A stretch of 64,000 nt of DNA, taken from positions 1 through 64,000 of the forward strand of contig NZ_FPBH01000040.1 of assembly GCF_900116445.1 (NCBI RefSeq), in the 5' to 3' direction. Shown here piece after piece: positions 57,558-64,000 of the stretch. The DNA comes from Paraburkholderia aspalathi. GTDB taxonomy: Bacteria > Pseudomonadota > Gammaproteobacteria > Burkholderiales > Burkholderiaceae. A program made the translations under genes and the position numbers. The notes under the pieces were generated by a model. The model saw only the letters and a list, made by a program, of their open reading frames with translations. It was not told the origin of the DNA and did no database searches. Positions within the stretch are counted from its first letter, which is position 1; every line of letters begins with the position of its first letter.

Positions 57558-58376
57558 ATGCAGCCTCGTGCGGTCGATGCAGCCGGCGTCGCGCACGAAA
57601 TTGGGGGCGCCGGTACGCGCATCGTCTCGCTGGTGCCCAGCATCACCGAATTGCTGTTTGCTCTGGGGCTCGACAGGCAGATTGTCGGACGCACCGGTTT
57701 TTGCGTGCATCCCCGTGACAAGGTCCGGCAGGTGCGCAAGGTCGGCGGCACCAAGTCCGTGAACGTCGACGCGATTCGTGCTTTGCGGCCCACCCATCTG
57801 ATCGTCAATATCGACGAAAACGAGCGCGATATCGTCGAGCAATTGCGTGCGTTCGTGCCGCATATCGTCGTGACCCATCCACAGACGCCGCAGGACAATC
57901 TCTCGCTGTACGCGTTGCTGGGCGTGATCTTCGACCGCGAGCAGGAAGCTCAGCGCCTGAGCGAGGCGCTCGAAATACGTCTGCACGAGGCCGCGGCGCA
58001 GGTGTTTCCCAAGCAAAACGTGTTGTATCTGATCTGGCGCGAGCCATGGATGACGGTAGCGCGCGATACCTATATCGCCTCGATGCTGAGGCTCGTGAAC
58101 TGGCAGACGCTTCCCGATGTGGAAGGCGGCGCCGCAGGCGCGGCGCGTTATCCCGCGCTCGACTTCGACCACGCGCCGTGGCTTGCCGGCGTGGATCGCA
58201 TACTGCTCTCCAGCGAGCCCTATCGCTTCACACAAGCACATTGCGACGCGCTGAAGCGTGACCCGCGTCTGGCCGGCAAGCGCATCGAGTTGATCGATGG
58301 GGAGTTGGTGTCATGGTACGGCGTGCGCGCGATCGAAGGCATCCGTTACCTGATGCAGCGCGCGGCGGCGTCATGA
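57558..58376 (+). CDS. BtuF-like cobalamin/metal-binding protein without a signal peptide
   Basis: A 272-residue protein of the helical-backbone metal receptor (BtuF/TroA-like) family. The start of the fold reads RIVSLVPSITELLFALGLDRQIVGRTGFCVHP, as in BtuF. It then has VNVDAIRALRPTHLIVNIDENERD and YLIWREPWMTVARDTYIASML. No hydrophobic signal precedes the domain, so the protein appears cytosolic unless the start is wrong. No btuCD permease or ATPase is near. It begins 3 bp after the SDR stop. Ligand uncertain: cobalamin or an iron chelate. Confidence 0.82.
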   Translation: MQPRAVDAAGVAHEIGGAGTRIVSLVPSITELLFALGLDRQIVGRTGFCVHPRDKVRQVRKVGGTKSVNVDAIRALRPTHLIVNIDENERDIVEQLRAFVPHIVVTHPQTPQDNLSLYALLGVIFDREQEAQRLSEALEIRLHEAAAQVFPKQNVLYLIWREPWMTVARDTYIASMLRLVNWQTLPDVEGGAAGAARYPALDFDHAPWLAGVDRILLSSEPYRFTQAHCDALKRDPRLAGKRIELIDGELVSWYGVRAIEGIRYLMQRAAAS

Positions 58377-58610
58377 GCGGCAACGCGGCCAACCCATATG
58401 GATATGCGGATTAAATTGTTGTCGCCGCAACCACCCTTCGATAAGCTTTCGCGAAGGCGAGGACGTGCATATAGCGCAGCAGCCAAAGCATGCGCCAGCG
58501 CCGGAAACGTATCACAATAAAGACGACGGCCAGACCGGTCGCCACCCGTCAACGGAACATAACCACACAACCAGACGCACTGCCTGACTGCGCTTGTTAT
58601 GGGAGATCCT

Positions 58611-60197
58611 ATGCGCTTCAAACTGCTCGCAGCCGCCGTACTGTTCACGGCGCCCGCGCTCGTGCTCGCCAAACCGCTGACCGTCTGCACCGAGTCGAGC
58701 CCCGACGGCTTCGATGTCGTGCAGTTCAATTCGCTCGTGACGACCAATGCATCGGCCGACGTGATCTTCAATTCGCTGGTCTCGTACGACGAGGCCGCGA
58801 AGAAAGTCGTGCCCGCACTGGCCGACAAATGGGACGTAAGCGCCGACGGCCTCACCTACACGTTCCATCTGCGCCCGAACGTGCAATTCCAGACCACCGA
58901 CTACTTCAAGCCCACCCGCGCGCTGAATGCCGACGACGTCGTCTTCACGTTCGACCGCATGCTCAACGACAGCAATCCGTGGCACAAGGTGGCGGGCGCG
59001 AGCGGCTTCCCGCACGCGCAGTCGATGGGCTTGCCGAAGCTCATCAAGTCGATCAGCAAGGTTGACGACAACACCGTCAAGTTCGAACTGAACGCACCGG
59101 ACGCCACCTTCGTGTCGATCCTGACGATGGGTTTCGCCTCGATCTATTCGGCCGAATACGCCGACCAGTTGCTCAAGGCCGGCAAACAGGTCGACCTGAA
59201 TGCGAAGCCGATCGGCACCGGTCCGTTCGAATTGAAGAGCTATACCAAAGACGCGGTGATCCGCTACGACGTGAACCCGACGTACTGGGGCACGAAACCG
59301 AAGATCGACCGCCTGATCTACGCGATCACGCCGGACGCCACGGTGCGCGCGCAAAAGGTGAAGGCCGGCGAATGCCAGATCGCGCTGTCGCCGAAGCCGC
59401 AGGATCTCGCCGAAGCGAAGGGCGACAAATCGCTCGCCATCGTGCAGACGCCCGCGTTCATGACCGCCTTCGTCGCGCTGAACACGCAGAAGAAGCCGCT
59501 CGACAACCAGAAGGTGCGCGCGGCTCTGAACATGGCGTTCGACCGCACCACCTACCTGAAGGCGATCTTCGACAACACCGCGACGCCGGCCGTCAATCCG
59601 TATCCGCCGAACACATGGAGCTACGACAAGGCCGTCAAGGCGTGGCCGTACGATCCGGTGAAGGCAAAGAAACTGCTCGCGGACGCGGGCTATCCGAACG
59701 GCTTCGAAACGACGATCTGGGTGCGTCCGAACGGCAGCGTGCTGAACCCGAATCCGAAGGCCGGCGCCGAACTGCTGCAAGCCGACTTCGCGAAGATCGG
59801 CGTGAAGGCGGAAGTGAAGGTGATCGAATGGGGCGAGCTGATCAAGCAGGCCAAACAAGGCCAGCATGACACGCTATTCATGGGCTGGGCCGGCGATAAC
59901 GGCGATCCGGACAACTATCTGTCACCGCTCTTCAGCTGCAATGCGGTGAAGTCGGGGATCAATTTCGCGCGCTTCTGCGATCAGGATTTGGACAAGCTGA
60001 TTGCCGACGGCAAGACCACGCCTGATCAGGCCAAACGCGCGAAGGCGTATGAGCAGGCGCAGCAGATCATCCACGATCAGGCGCTGTGGATTCCGCTGGG
60101 TTACCCGACCGCAGCGGCCATCACGCGGACGAATGTGAGCGGCTATCACGTGAGTCCGTTCGGACGGCAGAACTTTGCGACGGTGGCGGTACAGTAA
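58611..60197 (+). CDS. dppA: Peptide ABC transporter substrate-binding protein (DppA-like)
   Basis: A 528-residue periplasmic binding protein of family 5. The signal peptide MRFKLLAAAVLFTAPALVLA precedes KPLTVCTESSPDGFDVVQFNS. The segments FHLRPNVQFQTTDYFKPTRALNADDVVFTFDRM and WPYDPVKAKKLLADAGYPNGF are characteristic of DppA. GGGAGA precedes the ATG at 58611. The permease and ATPase genes are not in the window: the gene is followed by a terminator and an opposite-strand gene, so either the rest is elsewhere or this is an orphan. Dipeptides or haem are possible ligands. Confidence 0.9.
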   Translation: MRFKLLAAAVLFTAPALVLAKPLTVCTESSPDGFDVVQFNSLVTTNASADVIFNSLVSYDEAAKKVVPALADKWDVSADGLTYTFHLRPNVQFQTTDYFKPTRALNADDVVFTFDRMLNDSNPWHKVAGASGFPHAQSMGLPKLIKSISKVDDNTVKFELNAPDATFVSILTMGFASIYSAEYADQLLKAGKQVDLNAKPIGTGPFELKSYTKDAVIRYDVNPTYWGTKPKIDRLIYAITPDATVRAQKVKAGECQIALSPKPQDLAEAKGDKSLAIVQTPAFMTAFVALNTQKKPLDNQKVRAALNMAFDRTTYLKAIFDNTATPAVNPYPPNTWSYDKAVKAWPYDPVKAKKLLADAGYPNGFETTIWVRPNGSVLNPNPKAGAELLQADFAKIGVKAEVKVIEWGELIKQAKQGQHDTLFMGWAGDNGDPDNYLSPLFSCNAVKSGINFARFCDQDLDKLIADGKTTPDQAKRAKAYEQAQQIIHDQALWIPLGYPTAAAITRTNVSGYHVSPFGRQNFATVAVQ

Positions 60198-60220
60198 GAC
60201 TCTGTCTCGCCGATTTAAAT

Positions 60221-60254
60221 AAAGCCCGGTTGCTTTTCGCAACCGGGCTTTTTT
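60221..60254 (+). terminator. Strong terminator after dppA
   Basis: AAGCCCGGTTGC and GCAACCGGGCTT pair in a 12-bp stem with a TTTTC loop, followed by TTTTTT. It separates dppA from the convergent MBL-fold gene. Confidence 0.92.
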
Positions 60255-60280
60255 ATCGACGTATCAACCTGTCGACGCGA

Positions 60281-61351
60281 TCACGCCGAGAACCGGATCA
60301 CCCCATCCGCGTCCTGCGTGCGCTTCAACTCGCCGGCCAACCACAGCAGATGCAAGTGCGCTAACGCCTCACCCATCGCGAACGTCATCTGATGGATATC
60401 GAGTTGGCGCTTGAACATCAACGGCACGATATCCGCCGCGCTCTGCGGCTTCTCCGCACAGGCCTCGCGCACTTCAGCCAGACGCGCGTCATGATGCTCA
60501 CGCAATTGCTTGATCCGCGTACGCACGCCGCGAAACGGCTTGCCATGCGACGGCAGCACGAGCGTGTCTTCCGACATCGTCTCGTAGCGGCCGAGAGATT
60601 CCAGATACAGTGCGAGCGGCGTGCTTTCGGGCTCCATGTCGAACACCGAGACGTTGGTCGAAATACGCGGCAACACCATGTCGCCGGAAATCAGCGTGCC
60701 CGTCTCTTCGCAATGCAACGCGCAATGCTCCGGCGAATGACCGAAGCCCGTTACCACGCGCCACGTCTTGCCGCCGATCTTCACGCCATCGGCTTCGCGC
60801 AGGCGGCGGTACTGCCCCGGAATCGCCGGCACGAGGCTCGCGTAGTAGCTCGTGCGATTGCGCAGTTTCTCGAGCGACGTCTCGTCGTTCAAACCGTGAC
60901 GTGCGAAGTGGCGCGCCGCGCCCTCGCCGCCCGCATTCGAGCCGTCGCCGGCCGCCATCACGCGGGCCTGCATGTATTCGCCAAGCGTCATCCACAGGCG
61001 CACGTCCCAGCGTTTCTTGTCGCCGCCGCTGCAGATCCAGTGCGCAAGGCCGATGTGGTCCGGGTGGCAATGCGTGACGATCACGCGCAGCACCGGCAGG
61101 CCGTCGAGCACCGAGTCGAACACTTTCTCCCAGTTCTCCTTGATCGTGTCCGACGTAATACCGCAGTCGACTACCGTCCAGCCTTGCTGGCCGTCGATCT
61201 CATCGCGTAGCAGCCACAAATTGATGTGGTCGAGTGCGAACGGCAGCGGCATGCGCAGCCAGAACACGCCAGGCGCGACTTCCATCGCCTGGCCCGCTTC
61301 GGGCAAGGTGTCCTTGAACGGGTAGTCGAGTTGATGTTCGAGTGCATTCAT
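60281..61351 (-). CDS. MBL-fold metallo-hydrolase
   Basis: A 356-residue metallo-beta-lactamase-fold protein. The dinuclear metal motif is THCHPDHIG (His94, His96, Asp98, His99), with GFGHSPEHCALH and GDMVLPRIS following. A C-terminal helical region may be a lactonase- or glyoxalase-like extension. It starts at 61351 (MNALEHQLDYPFKD); longer readings run into the intergenic operator. Divergent from a MerR-type regulator, which likely controls it. Function not assigned, though LiuR-linked MBL proteins occur near branched-chain catabolic genes in relatives. Confidence 0.88.
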   Translation of the reverse strand: MNALEHQLDYPFKDTLPEAGQAMEVAPGVFWLRMPLPFALDHINLWLLRDEIDGQQGWTVVDCGITSDTIKENWEKVFDSVLDGLPVLRVIVTHCHPDHIGLAHWICSGGDKKRWDVRLWMTLGEYMQARVMAAGDGSNAGGEGAARHFARHGLNDETSLEKLRNRTSYYASLVPAIPGQYRRLREADGVKIGGKTWRVVTGFGHSPEHCALHCEETGTLISGDMVLPRISTNVSVFDMEPESTPLALYLESLGRYETMSEDTLVLPSHGKPFRGVRTRIKQLREHHDARLAEVREACAEKPQSAADIVPLMFKRQLDIHQMTFAMGEALAHLHLLWLAGELKRTQDADGVIRFSA

Positions 61352-61472
61352 TGTGCTTGTCTTCCTCCGTCGGCCATCCGGCATGGCGAGGTATGCGATG
61401 CCGGACGGCGTGGTTGCGGCCCGGCCGGGACATGCCGGTGCCGTATTGCGCCGTAGTTGCGTTTCGATCAAG

Positions 61473-61494
61473 TTGACGATAACGTAAACGTCGA
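61473..61494. promoter_or_regulatory. LiuR-like operator between MBL and MerR genes
   Basis: The dyad GACG-ATAACGTAAA-CGTC (61475-61492), flanked by TTGACG and CGTCGA, is imperfectly palindromic (about 14 of 18 positions). It resembles the LiuR motif built on ACGTAAACGT as I recall it. It lies 46 bp before the MerR start and 122 bp before the MBL start. Confidence 0.55.
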
Positions 61495-61539
61495 TTCTAT
61501 CGTTCAATCCGATTTTCTGCCCGGCTACGGGATGCCCCG

Positions 61540-61944
61540 ATGAACACGCAATACACGATCACCGAGCTCGCGCGGGAATTCGACGTCACGCCGCGGGCGA
61601 TCCGCTTCTACGAAGACCAGGGTTTACTCTCGCCCAGCCGTGAGGGATCGAGCGGCTTGCGGCGCGTCTATTCGGGCCGCGATCGAACCCGCCTGAAGCT
61701 CACGCTGCGCGGCAAACGGCTTGGCTTCACATTGTCGGAGATCCGCGATCTGCTCGACGTCTACGAGTCGCCGACCGACACCGTGCCGCAATTGCAGGCT
61801 TTCCTTGCTACGGTGGCGCGCCATCGCGACGTGCTCGAACGTCAACTGGAAGATCTGAACGCAACGCTCGAAGACCTCGCGCAATACGAAACTCAGGCGC
61901 GCGCGTTGCTGGAAGGCGGTTCACGCGAGACCAGGTCCGCCTGA
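61540..61944 (+). CDS. MerR-family regulator (LiuR-like)
   Basis: A 134-residue MerR protein. The N-terminal helix-turn-helix is [30 protein letters not shown] and the coiled coil lies near the C-terminus ([31 protein letters not shown]). It has no metal-binding Cys cluster. The closest remembered group is LiuR, a regulator of leucine and isovalerate catabolism. It is divergent from the MBL gene with a LiuR-like dyad between them. The aceK promoter follows its stop. Confidence 0.85.
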   Translation: MNTQYTITELAREFDVTPRAIRFYEDQGLLSPSREGSSGLRRVYSGRDRTRLKLTLRGKRLGFTLSEIRDLLDVYESPTDTVPQLQAFLATVARHRDVLERQLEDLNATLEDLAQYETQARALLEGGSRETRSA

Positions 61945-61983
61945 GCGGAGAACGGCGCGACGCGCCGCGGGTGCACCCGGACG

Positions 61984-61989
61984 ATACAA
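61984..61989 (+). promoter_or_regulatory. -10 box before aceK
   Basis: TACAAT, 42 bp before the aceK ATG at 62031. It argues against the longer in-frame reading that starts at 61971, because that start would lie upstream of the promoter. Confidence 0.45.
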
Positions 61990-62030
61990 TCACGGGTGTC
62001 TTCACGACATGGGATGAATGCACGGCCGAC

Positions 62031-63860
62031 ATGAATCACTTTCCCAAACTGCTGTCGTCACAGATCGGCTTTGACGTCGCCCAGACGATGCTCGAAGGAT
62101 TCGATCGGCACTACCGCATCTTCCGTGACGCCGCGATCCATGCCAAAACGCTGTTCGAAGCTGCCGACTGGCACGGCCTGCAAACGCTGGCGCGCGAGCG
62201 CATCACCTCCTATGACGATCGCGTCGAGGAATGCGTCGAACTGCTCGAAGACGAGTACGACGCCGAGAATATCGACGACGAAGTGTGGCAGCAGATCAAG
62301 CTCCACTACATCGGCCTCCTGACCACGCACCGCCAGCCCGAGTGCGCGGAGACGTTCTTCAATTCGGTGTGCTGCAAGATCCTGCACCGTTCGTATTTCA
62401 ACAACGACTTCATTTTCGTGCGCCCGGCGATCTCGACCGAATACATCGAGAACGATGAACCAGCGGCGAAGCCGACCTATCGTGCGTATTACCCCGGCAA
62501 GGACGGTCTTGCCGCGACGCTCGAGCGCATCGTCACGAACTTCCAGTTGGAGCCTCCGTTTGAGGATCTGACGCGCGACGTCGAATGCGTGATGCAAGCG
62601 ATCCACGATGCGTTCGGCGTGTTCGACGAAGCGCCCAACTTCCAGATTCACGTGCTTTCGTCGCTGTTTTTTCGGAACAAGTCAGCGTATATCGTTGGAC
62701 GGATCATCAACGGCGATTTGCTGCTGCCATTCGCGGTGCCGCTGCGCCATGTGAAGCCCGGCGTGCTCGCACTCGATACGGTGCTGCTCAAACGCGACCA
62801 GTTGCTGATCATCTTCAGCTTCTCGCATTCGTACTTCCTCGTGGACATGGAAGTGCCCTCCGCCTATGTCGAGTTTCTCGGCACGATCATGCAGGGCAAA
62901 CCGAAGGCGGAAATCTATACCTCGGTGGGTTTGCAGAAGCAGGGCAAGAATCTGTTCTATCGCGATCTGCTGCACCATCTGAAGCATTCCAGCGATCCGT
63001 TCATCATCGCGCCCGGCATCAAGGGGCTCGTGATGCTGGTGTTCACGCTGCCGTCGTTTCCGTACGTATTCAAGCTGATCAAGGACCACTTTCCGCCGCC
63101 GAAGGAAACCACGCGCGAGCAGATCAAGCGAAAGTATCAGCTCGTCAAGCGTCATGACCGTTTGGGCCGCATGGCCGACACGCTCGAATATTCGAGCGTC
63201 GCGCTGCCCATTTCGCGGCTCGACGAAGCGCTGCTGCGCGAACTCGAAAAGGAAGTGCCGTCCCTGATCGAATACGACGGCGACAACCTGGTGATTCGTC
63301 ACATGTATATCGAACGCCGGATGGTGCCGCTCAATCTGTTCCTGCAAAACGGCAGCGACGAGGACGTCGAGCACGGCATCAAGGAATACGGCAACGCGAT
63401 CAAGGAATTGATGCAGGCGAACATCTTCCCTGGCGACATGCTGTACAAGAACTTCGGCGTGACGCGTCACGGCCGCGTCGTGTTCTACGACTACGATGAA
63501 ATCGAATACCTGACGGAATGCAACGTGCGCGCAGTGCCGGCGCCACGTTACGAGGAAGACGAAATGTCGGGCGAGCCATGGTACTCGGTCGGCCCGCACG
63601 ACATTTTCCCGGAGACATACGGCACCTTTCTGCTCGGCGATCCACGCGTGCGCCGGTCCTTCATGCAGCATCACGCGGACTTCTTCGATCCAGCGCTGTG
63701 GCAACGGCACAAGGATCATCTCTTGAAAGGCGAACTGCCCGACTTTTTCCCGTACGACAGCAGCGTGCGCTTCTGCATCCGCTATCCGGAACGATTCGCC
63801 GATACGGCGTCCGGACCCGCGGAGAATCAGGCAGATGAACGCACCGTGCGCGTGGCGTGA
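62031..63860 (+). CDS. aceK: Isocitrate dehydrogenase kinase/phosphatase AceK
   Basis: A 609-residue bifunctional kinase/phosphatase that controls carbon flux between the TCA cycle and glyoxylate shunt by phosphorylating isocitrate dehydrogenase. Typical segments are [30 protein letters not shown], the central [55 protein letters not shown] (kinase lobe) and [19 protein letters not shown] (catalytic-type Asp). Length and start match the family. The upstream -10 supports ATG 62031. Confidence 0.96.
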   Translation: MNHFPKLLSSQIGFDVAQTMLEGFDRHYRIFRDAAIHAKTLFEAADWHGLQTLARERITSYDDRVEECVELLEDEYDAENIDDEVWQQIKLHYIGLLTTHRQPECAETFFNSVCCKILHRSYFNNDFIFVRPAISTEYIENDEPAAKPTYRAYYPGKDGLAATLERIVTNFQLEPPFEDLTRDVECVMQAIHDAFGVFDEAPNFQIHVLSSLFFRNKSAYIVGRIINGDLLLPFAVPLRHVKPGVLALDTVLLKRDQLLIIFSFSHSYFLVDMEVPSAYVEFLGTIMQGKPKAEIYTSVGLQKQGKNLFYRDLLHHLKHSSDPFIIAPGIKGLVMLVFTLPSFPYVFKLIKDHFPPPKETTREQIKRKYQLVKRHDRLGRMADTLEYSSVALPISRLDEALLRELEKEVPSLIEYDGDNLVIRHMYIERRMVPLNLFLQNGSDEDVEHGIKEYGNAIKELMQANIFPGDMLYKNFGVTRHGRVVFYDYDEIEYLTECNVRAVPAPRYEEDEMSGEPWYSVGPHDIFPETYGTFLLGDPRVRRSFMQHHADFFDPALWQRHKDHLLKGELPDFFPYDSSVRFCIRYPERFADTASGPAENQADERTVRVA

Positions 63861-63954
63861 GCGCTATGCGCTGCCCGCATCGTTGAATGCATCGTCCGAA
63901 CCTTATGCAACGACATCGACCGGTCAATCGGTCGAGCAACCGCCAAGACTCAAC

Positions 63955-64000
63955 ATGAACACGAACGCTTCTCCCGCTGCCAATCCGCTTGCCCATCTGT
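63955..64000 (+). CDS. Start of an unidentified gene, cut by the window edge
   Basis: An open frame from the ATG at 63955 reads MNTNASPAANPLAHL and runs off the window. The same frame stays open upstream to a TTG at 63883, so the start could be earlier. CGACCG-GTCAAT-CGGTCG (63917-63934) forms a small inverted repeat just before the ATG. Too short to identify. Confidence 0.35.
   Translation, partial: MNTNASPAANPLAHL

Noticed and set aside
62682-63719. 345-residue minus-strand frame inside aceK
   Set aside because: Shadow of aceK; no motif or ribosome site.

Overview
The window is GC-rich, densely coding bacterial DNA with no rRNA, tRNA, insertion sequence, phage or CRISPR signature. Gene content fits the main chromosome of a Burkholderia-type betaproteobacterium, most likely Paraburkholderia. 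The supporting signs are a methionine synthase split into two genes, the PHA-granule regulator PhaM, DUF3567, DUF1840 and DUF2917 proteins, a stand-alone RfaE2, and a birA-coaX pair. Genus is an inference from remembered gene sets, not from a search.

Layout. 1-5.5 kb: ammonium transport (amtB, glnK) under a sigma-54 promoter, then ubiK, comM, a lipoprotein and a TlpA-like thioredoxin. 5.6-10.7 kb: a complete C4-dicarboxylate system (dctA-dctB-dctD) with its own sigma-54 promoter and tandem upstream inverted repeats. 10.7-19.7 kb: a phosphorus-flavoured island made of a glycerophosphodiester phosphodiesterase, a four-gene ABC importer, a divergent DeoR/GlpR-type repressor with GlpR-like operators between them, a Na/Pi cotransporter with a PhoU-like tail, and a HAD phosphatase. 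19.7-22.5 kb: a TauABC-type sulfonate importer. 22.7-23.5 kb: a small membrane protein and a 44-residue candidate microprotein. 23.5-29.3 kb: lipA-lipB, a DUF2917/LysR pair, ybeD, D-amino acid aminotransferase and dacA. 29.6-35.6 kb: a hydrolase, a 2Fe-2S protein, a VanZ-like protein and a four-gene MCE lipid transport operon. 35.7-38.2 kb: birA, coaX, a small protein and rfaE2. 38.3-47.9 kb: a di-iron ferritin-like protein, phaM, enoyl-CoA hydratase, a branched-chain-type binding protein, FAA hydrolase with IclR, DUF3108, an alpha/beta hydrolase and DUF3567. 48.2-52.5 kb: split metH and a lysine-rich secreted protein. 52.6-60.2 kb: DUF1840, argS, SPOR protein, dsbA, SDR, a BtuF-like protein and a DppA-like protein. 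60.3-64 kb: an MBL-fold protein with a divergent MerR/LiuR-type regulator, aceK, and the start of a gene cut by the window edge.

The clearest regulatory logic is visible in four intergenic regions: the sigma-54/NtrC control of glnK-amtB, the sigma-54/DctBD control of dctA, the DeoR operators between the GDPD-ABC operon and its regulator, and the LiuR-like dyad between the MBL and MerR genes. I did not find a wholly unknown multi-gene system. The best candidates for new biology are the GDPD-coupled ABC importer with its two-operator region, the 44-residue membrane microprotein, an orphan di-iron protein, a cytosolic-looking BtuF relative, and several unassigned perfect palindromes on promoters.
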